Shown here piece by piece: positions 42,648 through 52,399 of a DNA stretch of 64,000 bases. How positions within the stretch are numbered: the first letter of the stretch is position 1; every line of letters starts with the position of its first letter. The stretch is from Snuella sedimenti. Its GTDB lineage: Bacteria; Bacteroidota; Bacteroidia; Flavobacteriales; Flavobacteriaceae. The notes under the pieces were generated by a model. It did not search any database. It saw only the letters and a program-made list of their open reading frames with translations, and was not told the DNA's origin. A program made the translations under genes and the position numbers. The stretch is from the NCBI RefSeq assembly GCF_016428595.1, contig NZ_JAELVQ010000004.1:1-64000 (forward strand). Reading direction: 5' to 3'.

Positions 42648-42838
42648 ATTGAGAATTTTCACTAAAAAGATTTTTTATTGTGGTACATGACGTAAATAGT
42701 GCACCTGATTTTATAGTAGCTTAAATGGAAGCAGGGTTGAAATTGATTAATCTGGGTAGACTTAGTCTCAAAACATGATAATCGTCATATGATGCTTTTA
42801 TTGGTCTGTGTATATTGAAAATCGAAAAGAATAGTTTA

Positions 42839-44158
42839 ATGAATACCTTCTTAAAACCTGTTGATCGCATAATCAATGCTTCCAACTCTGGCAGTTTTTT
42901 GTTGTTGTTTGCCACTGTAATGGCATTAATTGCAGCCAATTCACCGTGGGGGTATTTATACCATGATCTTTTAAAAAGTGAATTCACCTTTGGGTTTGTA
43001 GAGAAAGGTTTTGAGTTAACAGAACCCTTTTATCTTTGGATAAATGATGGTTTAATGGCTGTTTTCTTTTTTCATGTTGGTTTGGAGATCAAGCGAGAAA
43101 TATTGGATGGAGAGCTCTCATCTGTTCGAAAAGCATCGTTACCCGTAATTGCTGCATTAGGAGGTGTTTTAGTGCCAATTATTATTTATATTAATTCTAT
43201 TTCTAATCCAGATTTAGTCCAGGGTTGGGGAATCCCCATGGCAACTGATATCGCATTTTCACTGGGGATTTTGCAATTGTTTGGAAAAAAAGTACCCATT
43301 GGTCTAAAGGTGTTTTTAACAGCATTTGCCATTGTAGACGACTTGGCGGCTGTTATAGTTATAGCTGTTTTTTATGCTGCGGATATTCAATTAACGCTGA
43401 TTTTATACGCAGGTGTCATCTTAGCTTTTATGGTCTTTTTAGGGCTTAAAAAATACTTTTCAAAATTTATCTTTTTTCCACTTAGTGTTGTGGTATGGAT
43501 ACTGTTTTTAAAATCTGGTATTCATCCTACTATTGCAGGTGTGCTGTTGGCTTTAACCATTCCTGCAACAAGGAGGACTACTCTTGATATGTTTTTTGAA
43601 AACATTAGGGCGTCGTTGCAAAGTTTTGTAAAGGAGAAGGAGCATGTGCGCTCGCATCAGATATTAAAAATGGAGCAAGTACATGCTGCGGTAGATATAA
43701 GAATAGCTTCCGAAAAAATCAATTCACCTTTACAGAAAATAGAGCATGATTTACGTCCGTGGATTGTGTTCTTTATTATGCCGGTTTTTGCTTTTGCTAA
43801 TGCAGGGGTAACTTTAACAAGTAGTACTCTAGTTGATTTTGAGTTAGTATTGCCTATTGCTATTGCTTTAGTGGGAGGTAAGTTTGTTGGAATTACGCTA
43901 GCTTCTTGGGTGGCAGTAAAACTAAAAATAGCTTATTTGCCTAAAGGCGTTAACTTTAAGTATATAATCGGTGTTGCTTTTCTTGGTGGACTCGGTTTTA
44001 CAATGTCATTGTTTATTGCTAATCTTGCCTTTTTGGATCCTGTTTTATTGAGTTCTGCTAAAATAGGTGTTATATTAGGATCCTTTGTTTCAGGTATTTT
44101 AGGGTATATTATATTAAGATTTCTAATAAGTAAAAAGAAGCCTAATTCTGTTACGTAG
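42839..44158 (+). CDS. nhaA: Na+/H+ antiporter NhaA
   Basis: About 439 residues from the ATG at 42839; the longer frame starts with TTG at 42815 and adds nothing conserved. A 12-helix membrane protein exchanging internal Na+ for protons. The ion-binding pair is in the family motif: MATDIAFSLGIL (Asp) and AFAIVDDLAAVIVIAV (Asp-Asp). WINDGLMAVFFFHVGLEIKRE is another NhaA hallmark. It suits a marine habitat. Confidence 0.95.
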   Translation: MNTFLKPVDRIINASNSGSFLLLFATVMALIAANSPWGYLYHDLLKSEFTFGFVEKGFELTEPFYLWINDGLMAVFFFHVGLEIKREILDGELSSVRKASLPVIAALGGVLVPIIIYINSISNPDLVQGWGIPMATDIAFSLGILQLFGKKVPIGLKVFLTAFAIVDDLAAVIVIAVFYAADIQLTLILYAGVILAFMVFLGLKKYFSKFIFFPLSVVVWILFLKSGIHPTIAGVLLALTIPATRRTTLDMFFENIRASLQSFVKEKEHVRSHQILKMEQVHAAVDIRIASEKINSPLQKIEHDLRPWIVFFIMPVFAFANAGVTLTSSTLVDFELVLPIAIALVGGKFVGITLASWVAVKLKIAYLPKGVNFKYIIGVAFLGGLGFTMSLFIANLAFLDPVLLSSAKIGVILGSFVSGILGYIILRFLISKKKPNSVT

Positions 44159-44251
44159 TTTTGTATAAGATTGGTGTGTTTTTACTAATATAAAAGCTTA
44201 TTATTAGTATATTCGCAAATAAATCCATTGCAAATATTAAATTGATAATTT

Positions 44252-45805
44252 ATGAAAGCAATTGCTACTGATATGGGCATAGATAAAGCACTTAAAACCT
44301 TAGGTGTTGTATATATAAATGAAGGAACCTCTACAGGAACTAATAGTTTTTCCAGTGGATCTGTTATTGAAAGCTATTCGCCTGTAGACGGGCTATTAAT
44401 TGGACAGGTAAAAACAACTACCCAATCGGATTATGAAAAAGTGATGGATTCTGCTATCTCAGCTTTTAAAACATGGAAGATTATGCCTGCTCCACAGCGT
44501 GGCGAAATTGTGCGTCAGTTTGGTGAAAGGTTACGAGAAAAGAAGGAAGCATTAGGGGCGTTAGTGTCTTATGAAATGGGAAAAAGCTATCAAGAAGGGT
44601 TGGGAGAAGTTCAAGAAATGATAGATATCTGTGATTTTGCTGTAGGGTTGTCGCGGCAGTTGCATGGTTTGACGATGCATTCTGAGCGTCCAGGACATCG
44701 AATGTACGAACAATACCATCCATTAGGAGTAGTGGGGATTATCTCAGCTTTTAATTTTCCCGTTGCTGTTTGGGCTTGGAATACTGCTTTGGCATGGATT
44801 TGTGGTGATGTTTGCGTTTGGAAACCAAGTGAAAAAACACCGTTATGCGGTGTTGCTTGTCAAAACATAATTGCAGAAGTTCTAGCTGAAAATAACTTGC
44901 CAGAAGGCATTTCGTGTCTAATAAATGGCGACTATAGGGTGGGTGAGTTTATGACTAAAGACAAGCGTATTCCTTTGATTTCTGCAACAGGATCGACTAG
45001 AATGGGCAAAATAGTAGCACAGGAAGTGGCGGCACGTTTAGGAAAATCACTACTGGAACTAGGAGGTAATAATGCTATTATTGTGACGCCCGATGCCGAT
45101 ATAAAAATGACAGTTATTGGTGCTGTTTTTGGTGCTGTTGGAACAGCTGGACAGCGTTGTACATCAACACGCCGTCTAATTATTCACGAAAGTGTTTACG
45201 AAAAGGTTAAAAATGCCCTGGTTGAAGCTTACGGGCAATTGCGCATTGGTAATCCGTTGGATGAGAACAATCATGTAGGGCCGTTAATTGATTTGGATGC
45301 TGTTGAGATGTATAAAAGTGCCTTAGAAAAAGTGGTTGATGAAGGCGGAAAGATTGTTGTTGAAGGAGGTGTGCTTTTGGGAAAAGGATATGAGAGTGGC
45401 TGCTATGTAAAGCCAGCAATAGCTGAAGCACAACCAGACTATAACATTGTACAGCATGAAACATTTGCTCCAGTATTATATTTGTTGAAATATTCTGGAG
45501 ATGTTGAGAATGCTATTGCTATTCAAAATGAAGTTGCCCAAGGATTGAGTTCGGCGATAATGACTAATAATTTAAGAGAAGCCGAGCGATTCTTATCGGC
45601 AGCAGGTTCCGATTGTGGTATAGCAAACGTAAATATTGGTACTTCTGGAGCAGAGATAGGAGGTGCTTTTGGTGGTGAAAAAGAAACCGGAGGTGGTCGA
45701 GAATCTGGTTCCGATGCGTGGAAAGTGTATATGAGGCGCCAAACAAATACGATTAATTATACAACTGAATTGCCATTGGCTCAAGGGATAAAGTTCGATT
45801 TGTAA
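44252..45805 (+). CDS. amaB: ALDH7-type (L-aminoadipate-semialdehyde) dehydrogenase
   Basis: A 517-residue aldehyde dehydrogenase of the antiquitin (ALDH7A1/AmaB) group, which oxidises L-2-aminoadipate 6-semialdehyde or piperideine-6-carboxylate in lysine breakdown. It shows GIISAFNFPVAVWAWN, the NAD-binding STRMGKIVAQE, LLELGGNNAI (general base Glu) and GQRCTSTRRLI (catalytic Cys), and the long C-terminus MRRQTNTINYTTELPLAQGI, typical of the group. No other lysine genes adjoin it. Confidence 0.87.
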   Translation: MKAIATDMGIDKALKTLGVVYINEGTSTGTNSFSSGSVIESYSPVDGLLIGQVKTTTQSDYEKVMDSAISAFKTWKIMPAPQRGEIVRQFGERLREKKEALGALVSYEMGKSYQEGLGEVQEMIDICDFAVGLSRQLHGLTMHSERPGHRMYEQYHPLGVVGIISAFNFPVAVWAWNTALAWICGDVCVWKPSEKTPLCGVACQNIIAEVLAENNLPEGISCLINGDYRVGEFMTKDKRIPLISATGSTRMGKIVAQEVAARLGKSLLELGGNNAIIVTPDADIKMTVIGAVFGAVGTAGQRCTSTRRLIIHESVYEKVKNALVEAYGQLRIGNPLDENNHVGPLIDLDAVEMYKSALEKVVDEGGKIVVEGGVLLGKGYESGCYVKPAIAEAQPDYNIVQHETFAPVLYLLKYSGDVENAIAIQNEVAQGLSSAIMTNNLREAERFLSAAGSDCGIANVNIGTSGAEIGGAFGGEKETGGGRESGSDAWKVYMRRQTNTINYTTELPLAQGIKFDL

Positions 45806-45830
45806 AGTCGTTTTATCTTAAAAATGTAAG

Positions 45831-45870
45831 GTATAGACTAAACCTGATTTGATTAATCGGGTTTAGCATA
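45831..45870. terminator. Inverted repeat between convergent genes, possible terminator
   Basis: CTAAACCTGATT (45838-45849) pairs with AATCGGGTTTAG (45855-45866) with one G-U pair on the plus strand, and GTATA/CATAC extend the arms. No T run follows on either strand, so termination is uncertain; it may protect or fold the 3' ends of the ALDH and carbonic anhydrase messages. Confidence 0.5.
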
Positions 45871-45906
45871 CCTGCTCAAATCTTGGAGGGCTATTGGGAT
45901 GGATGC

Positions 45907-46533
45907 CTAATCTAAATGGTAAATTTCCATGATGTTTTTTAGATATTTTATAAAGTCAATTTTTAAATCTATAAGTTTTCCTGTATGCACATCGAAAACC
46001 CAACCATGTACTTTAAGGCCTCTATCTCTATATGCTCGTTGAACTGCTGCTGTTTTGATTAGGTTAACACACTGTTCTTTTACATTAAGTTCAACGAGGC
46101 GATTGTATTTCTTGTCTTCATCGGTTATTGCATTCAATTCTTCTTTATGAATACGGTATACATCCCTAATATTGCGTAGCCAAGGGTTTAATATTCCTAA
46201 ATCTGCCGACTGCATGGCTGCTTTTACACCACCGCAGGCATAATGTCCACAAACAACAATATGGTTTACTTTTAGGTGGTCAACAGCATAATTTACAACG
46301 GACATCACGTTAAGGTCAATACTTATTACCATATTGGCTATGTTGCGGTGTACAAAAACTTCGCCTGGTTGAGCTCCCATGAGGTCTTCGGCAGCTACAC
46401 GACTATCGGAACAACCTATGTATAACAAATCTGGGTTTTGGCCTTTACCCAATTCTTCAAAATAATTTTCACTTTCCTCTAGTTTATTTTGAATCCACGT
46501 TTTATTGTTTTCAAAAACTTTATTTATATCCAT
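45907..46533 (-). CDS. Beta-class carbonic anhydrase
   Basis: About 208 residues from the second ATG (46533); an ATG at 46542 is also possible. It interconverts CO2 and bicarbonate. Zinc ligands are the Cys and Asp of YIGCSDSRV and the His and Cys of VVCGHYACGGVKAAM. QPGEVFVHRNIANMV is the substrate-side signature. Cytosolic; no operon partner is evident. Confidence 0.95.
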   Translation of the reverse strand: MDINKVFENNKTWIQNKLEESENYFEELGKGQNPDLLYIGCSDSRVAAEDLMGAQPGEVFVHRNIANMVISIDLNVMSVVNYAVDHLKVNHIVVCGHYACGGVKAAMQSADLGILNPWLRNIRDVYRIHKEELNAITDEDKKYNRLVELNVKEQCVNLIKTAAVQRAYRDRGLKVHGWVFDVHTGKLIDLKIDFIKYLKNIMEIYHLD

Positions 46534-46634
46534 AGAATGCATCCTTTGAATTATTTGTACAATGTGTTTAACCGTCCTAAAATTAAAAAGAATAGGAGAT
46601 AGTATTAGTTTACAAGGTAATGAAAAGTAAGCTA

Positions 46635-47384
46635 TTAAAGGGCTTTAATATCTTGATTGGGAACCCACCCAGTTTTTCCGTCGGTTAATTTAATTTTTTT
46701 CCAGTTGTTAACGGTGTCCAGAATTTGAACTTTGGTACCTTCATGCAATCTAAAGGATTCTTCACTTCGGGAATTGGGCTCGCTTTTCACCTTGCTTTCC
46801 TGAGCAAATACAATTGCAGGTCGATCCTTTTTAGCTAAGTTGTAGCTATGAAAAGCCAATACAAGAGTGATGCACAATAGAAACAAGGATGCTAAACTCG
46901 CAATAAATGCCAGTCGTTTTTTAAAGGTAGAGTAAGCAAAATAATAAATTAAAAATAGGATCACGAAGGAGAACACCCAAACTATGGCAAGTCTGGCCCA
47001 GTTATCAAAAGACAAGCTATTAGTAATATTTTTTATGAGCTTGGCAACCCAACCTTCGGGAACTATATCAATAGCATCAATAGTCATGTTTTTTGCAAAG
47101 GAAAGATTGTTTTTTATATCGGTGTCGTTAGGGGCTAGCTGAAGTGCCTTTTCATAAAAGTAAATGCTTGGCGCAATATTATTAAGCTTATAGTGTGCAT
47201 TTGCCAAATTAAAGTACAAGTCAGCCGAATGCTGCTTAGCATCTAAAATAGCCTGGTATTTTTCTATAGCTTCTGCATATTTTCCATCATTATACAAGGT
47301 GTTTCCTTGCTCGAATAAAGCATCATTTTGACTAAAACCAACTAGGTTAGACAAAAATATTAGGATATAAAGGATATTTCTCAT
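46635..47384 (-). CDS. batE: BatE: TPR and SH3-domain protein
   Basis: A 249-residue protein, last of the Bat operon. A signal peptide (ends VGFSQ) is followed by TPR repeats (about 22-90), two membrane segments (about 133-155 and 162-183) and a C-terminal bacterial SH3 domain (about 190-249; WKKIKLTDGKTGWVPNQDIKAL). It lies 1 bp from batD. Bat proteins were linked to aerotolerance in Bacteroides; the molecular task of the complex is not settled. Confidence 0.88.
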   Translation of the reverse strand: MRNILYILIFLSNLVGFSQNDALFEQGNTLYNDGKYAEAIEKYQAILDAKQHSADLYFNLANAHYKLNNIAPSIYFYEKALQLAPNDTDIKNNLSFAKNMTIDAIDIVPEGWVAKLIKNITNSLSFDNWARLAIVWVFSFVILFLIYYFAYSTFKKRLAFIASLASLFLLCITLVLAFHSYNLAKKDRPAIVFAQESKVKSEPNSRSEESFRLHEGTKVQILDTVNNWKKIKLTDGKTGWVPNQDIKAL

Positions 47385-47385
47385 C

Positions 47386-49161
47386 TTAACTTGCTTGTTT
47401 ATCGATTAAAGAAATAGTTTTTGCAGCCTTGTTATAGTCGTCCTGCATAGTCACATTATTAATTGGGGTATAGCGTGCCAAGTCACAGCTCTCAATAATT
47501 TGAATAAAATCATTGATAACAGTTTCATCGACCTGCTTTTCTTTAAGTAAACTGCTAATTTTATCTTTGCTTAAGTCACTTGTCTCAATAAGTAATCTCG
47601 CTTTTAAATAATTATGTAATGCTTTTTCTAAAGCTATATAAAATGCTTCTTTCTTGCCAAGTGATTTTTTTGCATTGCTTAAATATTTTTTAGCTAAACG
47701 GTCTGCTCGTCTAATTTTGTTACCTAAAATATCGGCATCACGACTGGCTTTCTTTTTGCGAATTACAATAGCCAATGGAATCGCTATGAATGGCAGTAAT
47801 AACAAATTCCAAAACAATTTTGTTTTGAAGAAAAACGATTCTTCAATACTTTTAAATGCTGTTTTGGTTTTAATAAATGCGAATTGATCACTATTTAAAA
47901 CAACGCGTTGTTTTCCAATGTTGGAAGTAGCTGCATTGTTATTTACATCGGTATTATTTGTAGGGCCTTCCAGTACATCAATAACAATATCTTTGGAAGA
48001 TAGTCGCTTGTAACTTTCGGTTTTTAAATCGAAGTATGCAAACGATATGTTGGGTATTGGATATTTGCCCTTGTATTGTGGTACCACAGTATAAGTATCT
48101 GAAATACTTCCTTGCATACCGGATAAAGTTGTTTTAACATTTTCGGTGTGTTCTGGTTCGTAGACCTCAAGCGAACTTGGTAGAGAAACTTTGGGAAGAT
48201 TAAACAACTTTAAATTACCATTACCTCTAACACCAACTTTTATTTGTAAGGACTCGGTAGCATTGAGTTCTGTTTTCGATGCAGTAACATCAAAGCTAAA
48301 ATCGCCAACAGCTCCTGTGAAATCCACTGGTTTTCCTGCTTCTGGCAATGGTTTGACATTAATTGTTTTATTACCTGCAGAAACCGTTCTGTTAACACGC
48401 TTCATTAATCGGCTTCCAAAAATGTCACGCCTGTTAGTGGGGACTTGTACCGAAATGTCTAAGGTTAATGGCTCTATATTTAATTTCCCTGTTTTTTGGG
48501 GATACAGGACTGTTTTTCGTAATACCAAGTAACGATAATCCTCGCCATTATAGGTGCCATTTTGGACTTTTTGCCCTTGTGTATCCATATTTTGGCTCCA
48601 GAAATCGTTGTATCTGGGGCTGTCTATTTCACGCCAATTGTTTACACCGGTATCCAAAGCTACATAAAGCTTGTAAACAACTGTAATAGCTTCGTTTAAA
48701 TAAGGATTGGTTTTAGATACTTCGGCAACTAGATGAATATTTTCAGAAGCAATATAGTCTGGGTCGTTAGGGTCTTTGGGTTTGTCTACAGCGGCTGTGA
48801 CCTCAATTTTTATTGGGAGTGTTTTATAGACATTCCCTTTAATGCTGATAGTTGCTTGGTTAATAGTGAAGTTGCCACGCTTTTTGGGGGCTAAAAAATA
48901 ACTATAGGTTTTCTTATAGCTTCTAACTCCATTAACCCACGAATTGCTTACCGATTGATTAGGCCCCCCTACTACCGTAAAACCATTAAAATCGGGAGGA
49001 TTAAAATTATCGCCATCTTGGTTCATTACAAAATCAATGCGTAAACGTTCATTAACGCCTAGTTTTTGTTTACTAACTTTTGCTTCGAATGTTACCTGTG
49101 CAGATAAGCAACCTACTGTAAGCAATAAAATTAGTGTTATATGTTTTTTTAGAAAATTCAT
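47386..49161 (-). CDS. batD: BatD: oxygen-tolerance protein with Ig-like domains
   Basis: A 591-residue protein: signal peptide (ends GCLSAQ), a large periplasmic part with repeated beta-sandwich domains (about 25-400), one membrane segment near 445-465 (FWNLLLLPFIAIPLAIVIR) and a cytosolic helical tail. It fits the BatD family. Gap to batC 87 bp, to batE 1 bp. Confidence 0.9.
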   Translation of the reverse strand: MNFLKKHITLILLLTVGCLSAQVTFEAKVSKQKLGVNERLRIDFVMNQDGDNFNPPDFNGFTVVGGPNQSVSNSWVNGVRSYKKTYSYFLAPKKRGNFTINQATISIKGNVYKTLPIKIEVTAAVDKPKDPNDPDYIASENIHLVAEVSKTNPYLNEAITVVYKLYVALDTGVNNWREIDSPRYNDFWSQNMDTQGQKVQNGTYNGEDYRYLVLRKTVLYPQKTGKLNIEPLTLDISVQVPTNRRDIFGSRLMKRVNRTVSAGNKTINVKPLPEAGKPVDFTGAVGDFSFDVTASKTELNATESLQIKVGVRGNGNLKLFNLPKVSLPSSLEVYEPEHTENVKTTLSGMQGSISDTYTVVPQYKGKYPIPNISFAYFDLKTESYKRLSSKDIVIDVLEGPTNNTDVNNNAATSNIGKQRVVLNSDQFAFIKTKTAFKSIEESFFFKTKLFWNLLLLPFIAIPLAIVIRKKKASRDADILGNKIRRADRLAKKYLSNAKKSLGKKEAFYIALEKALHNYLKARLLIETSDLSKDKISSLLKEKQVDETVINDFIQIIESCDLARYTPINNVTMQDDYNKAAKTISLIDKQAS

Positions 49162-49248
49162 TTTTGTATACGATATTAAGTTTACGATTTACATTTTTTG
49201 CATTAACGGCATATCTCAAAATTTGTAATCTATTAATCGCAATCTATT

Positions 49249-50112
49249 TTACCAGTCTTTATCTGTTTTTACTTTGATGCCTTTCTGCTTTTCGGCATTC
49301 ATTTTTTCTTGAACTTTTTGTTCTTGGTTATTCATGGCTTCTAACAAACTTTTTATTTGTTGAGGTGACAACTGTCCGGGCTGTGGTTTTGGTTTGGGTT
49401 GTTGTTTGTCTTCGTCTTTGTCGCCTTTGCCCTTATTTTCTTTTTCGTCCTTGGGTTTTCCTTCCTCATCTTTTTTGTCTTCTCCTTCTTTTTTATCCTG
49501 ATCGCCTTCGTCCTTTTTATCTTCTTCTTTATTGTCTCCTTCCTTATCTTTTTTGTCTTGATCTTCCTTGTTGTCCTGATTTTTATCTTGATCCTTTTTG
49601 TCTTCGTTATCTTTGTTTTGGTCGTCCTTATTATCGTCTTTTTGGTCTTGTTTTTGCTGTTCTTCGCAGGCTTTTGCTATTCCTAAGTTATAGCGAGTTT
49701 CATCGTCGGTAGGATCATTTCTTAAAGCATTTTTAAAGGCTTCAACAGCTTCTTTACATTGCTTATTCTGCATTAGAGCATTGCCAATGTTATGGAAAGC
49801 TTTGTGTTTTTCAGCTTTTGTCGCGGCATTTTTGGCTGCTTCCTGAAGTCGGTATAGTGCTTCTTCAAAATTGCCCTCGCTATAATAAGAATTACCTAAG
49901 TTATAGATGCCTGCAATATTTTCTGGTTGTTTGGAAATGGCTTTTCGGTAGGCCATTTCGGCCGAAACAAAATCTTCTTTGCCTATTAAATTATTGGCTT
50001 TGTATACATAATCATTTGCTTTTTTTAGCGCCAATAATTGTTCTTTGTCCATTTCTTGCGAAAAAGAAAATGAAGCAATCAATACCAAGATAAGTGTTGT
50101 TATCTGTTTCAT
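49249..50112 (-). CDS. batC: BatC: TPR protein with charged low-complexity tail
   Basis: About 287 residues from the ATG at 50112, which starts the signal peptide MKQITTLILVLIASFSFSQ; a frame from 50139 adds nine residues of doubtful value. Three TPR repeats (about 30-140) are followed by a long run of Lys, Asp, Glu, Gln and Asn (about 150-245), then a conserved QLSPQQIKSLLEAMNNQEQK and KGIKVKTDKDW end. The charged tail lies in the periplasm, may be disordered and could bind cations or partners. Confidence 0.87.
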   Translation of the reverse strand: MKQITTLILVLIASFSFSQEMDKEQLLALKKANDYVYKANNLIGKEDFVSAEMAYRKAISKQPENIAGIYNLGNSYYSEGNFEEALYRLQEAAKNAATKAEKHKAFHNIGNALMQNKQCKEAVEAFKNALRNDPTDDETRYNLGIAKACEEQQKQDQKDDNKDDQNKDNEDKKDQDKNQDNKEDQDKKDKEGDNKEEDKKDEGDQDKKEGEDKKDEEGKPKDEKENKGKGDKDEDKQQPKPKPQPGQLSPQQIKSLLEAMNNQEQKVQEKMNAEKQKGIKVKTDKDW

Positions 50113-50210
50113 TTTTCTTTCTAAGATATAAAACCTCATTTTTCCTATCGTTAAAAAAATTATAAATGTTTAATCTACTCTTTAATAAATGGGGTTGCTT
50201 TATTATATAA

Positions 50211-51248
50211 CTATAAATTTTCGTTAAATAAATTCAACTTTTTAAGCCAAGCCGTTTTGCGTTCTAGCAAGAAAATATCTAATAGCAGAAAGAAAACACC
50301 AAAGCCTAAAAACCATTGAAATTGATCCTTAAAATCGGCAAACTGTTTTGCTTCAAATTCTGTTTTGTCCATGGCATTTAATATGTCACGAATATTTTCT
50401 ACGACGCTATTAGTGTTTTTTCCGTTAATGTAAATGCCATTGGCTTTACTTGCAATGTTTTGAAGTGTTTCTTCGTTTAAGCGTGTAATTACTGTTTCTC
50501 CTTTGCTATCTTTCTTGTAGTTTAGTACAATCCCATTACGCTTCTCGGGAATAGGACCGCCTTTTACATCGCCTACACCAATGGTAAAAATGCGAATGCC
50601 TTCTTCGTTTGCTTCTTCTGCAACAAGAGCTGCTTCTTCACTATGATCTTCACCATCAGAAATAATAATCAATACGCGATTGGTTTGTTCTTCATCGTCA
50701 AAGTAGGTCTTTGCTAATTTAATAGCTTCATTTATTGCGGTTCCTTGTGAGGATAGCATATCGGTGTTCATGTTTTGTAAAAACATCTTAGCGGCTGCAT
50801 AGTCGGTGGTAATTGGTAATTGGGGAAAAGCCTTCCCTGCATATGCAATAACGCCAATACGGTCGCTAGCTAAATTGTTTATTATTTGTGTTACCAATTG
50901 TTTTGCTTTTTCCAATCGGTTTGGTGCAATATCCTCGGCCAGCATACTTTTAGAAACATCTACGGCAAAGACAATATCTACCCCTTCACGTTTTACCGTT
51001 TCTAATTTTGTTCCAACTTTGGGGTTTACCAAGGCTATAGCCAAACAGGCAAAGGCTAAGCTTAGAACAATGATTTTGAGAATAGATTTGAATAACGACC
51101 TGTTAGGGCTTAATCTTTTAAGTAATTGTTTATCGGCAAAACGAGCTTGTGTTTTGTGTTTCCATATTTGGAGCACCAAAAAGAATAGCATTATTACTGG
51201 AATAATAACCAATGCCCAAAACCATATTTTTTCTTCTAATTGATACAT
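50211..51248 (-). CDS. batB: BatB: von Willebrand A domain membrane protein
   Basis: A 345-residue protein with two N-terminal membrane segments (about 10-27, 57-77), a VWA domain (about 88-290) with MIDAS motif DVSKSM and later DGEDHS, and a C-terminal membrane segment (about 310-328). It forms a membrane-bound pair with BatA. Gap to batA 143 bp, unusually long in this operon, with nothing obvious in it. Confidence 0.9.
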   Translation of the reverse strand: MYQLEEKIWFWALVIIPVIMLFFLVLQIWKHKTQARFADKQLLKRLSPNRSLFKSILKIIVLSLAFACLAIALVNPKVGTKLETVKREGVDIVFAVDVSKSMLAEDIAPNRLEKAKQLVTQIINNLASDRIGVIAYAGKAFPQLPITTDYAAAKMFLQNMNTDMLSSQGTAINEAIKLAKTYFDDEEQTNRVLIIISDGEDHSEEAALVAEEANEEGIRIFTIGVGDVKGGPIPEKRNGIVLNYKKDSKGETVITRLNEETLQNIASKANGIYINGKNTNSVVENIRDILNAMDKTEFEAKQFADFKDQFQWFLGFGVFFLLLDIFLLERKTAWLKKLNLFNENL

Positions 51249-51391
51249 TAATCTTTTGTTTGTTTTTCGTGGATTTGTTGTTTAGTTACGCTCTTCAAAT
51301 ACACCAAATTATCTTATATTTTTACTATTTATATGTTTTATAAGCTTATTTAGATTTATTTTTCTCTTTCCTACTATTATACACCTTATTG

Positions 51392-52399
51392 TTATATAAA
51401 ACTTCTAAAAAAAGTAAATCGCAAAAGTAATTCAACTATTAAAAGTAGTCCGGCTAAGATCACTAAGGATCGATACTTTTCTTGGTAATTATAGTATTTA
51501 AACTCTTCTATATCTGTCTTTTCAAGCTTGTTAATTTCACTGTAAATCTCCTGAAGCTTTTTGTTATTGGTTGCTCTAAAATATTTACCTCCCGTAACAT
51601 TGGCTATTTCTTTTAAGAGTTCTTCGTCAATTTCTACCTGTACACGTCCGTATTGAAAATCGCCTGTCCTTGGGTCTATTGCTATTGGAGACAAGGCCAT
51701 GCCATTGGTACCTAATCCAATAGTGTAAGTCTTAATACCGTATTCAACAGCCAGTTCACTGGCTATTTTAGGATCTATGAAGCCAGAATTGTTTACACCA
51801 TCGGTGAGTAAAATGATTACTTTGCTCTTGGCCTTACTGTCCTTTAATCGGTTTACGGCAGTAGCTAATCCCATGCCTATGGCTGTTCCTCCTTCAATAA
51901 TGGTATTGTATTTTATGTCCCTTAACGATCTTAATACAATGGCTTTGTCGCTTGTAATGGGTGTTTTTGTATAGCTTTCACCTGCATATTCTACGAGACC
52001 AATTCTATCGTTTGGACGGTCTTTAATGAATTCGGCAGCCACATTTTTTAAGGCTTCCAGCCTGTTAGGCGACAAGTCTTTTGCTAGCATACTTGCCGAT
52101 ACGTCTATTGCCATGACGATATCTATACCGCGCGTGGTTTTTGTTCTTGTAGATACATCGACCGTTTGGGGTCTGGCCAGGGCAGTGATTAGCAAGGCTA
52201 AAGCGATTAGGCGAAATATAAACAATAGGTGCTTAACTTTTGGCAACCAGGAATTGGTGAGCTTGAACCCTTTTAAACTGGAAATTTTAAGCTCTGCAGT
52301 TTGTTTTTTGTTTTTAAAACTATACCAAAGTATGGCTAGGGGTAGTGCTAATAATAACCAGAAAAATTCTTTATTTAAAAATTGGATACCTTCAAACAT
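51392..52399 (-). CDS. batA: BatA: von Willebrand A domain membrane protein
   Basis: A 335-residue paralogue of BatB: membrane segments at about 10-27 and 55-75, VWA domain with DVSASM as the MIDAS motif and TDGVNNSG, and a C-terminal membrane helix near 308-330. Its ATG overlaps the stop of the preceding gene by one base. Confidence 0.9.
   Translation of the reverse strand: MFEGIQFLNKEFFWLLLALPLAILWYSFKNKKQTAELKISSLKGFKLTNSWLPKVKHLLFIFRLIALALLITALARPQTVDVSTRTKTTRGIDIVMAIDVSASMLAKDLSPNRLEALKNVAAEFIKDRPNDRIGLVEYAGESYTKTPITSDKAIVLRSLRDIKYNTIIEGGTAIGMGLATAVNRLKDSKAKSKVIILLTDGVNNSGFIDPKIASELAVEYGIKTYTIGLGTNGMALSPIAIDPRTGDFQYGRVQVEIDEELLKEIANVTGGKYFRATNNKKLQEIYSEINKLEKTDIEEFKYYNYQEKYRSLVILAGLLLIVELLLRFTFFRSFI

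Noticed and set aside
49365-49712. Open frames opposite batC coding very hydrophobic, Phe- and Leu-rich proteins
   Set aside because: They are the antisense reading of the Lys/Asp/Glu-rich tail of BatC, which always yields Phe, Leu and Ile.
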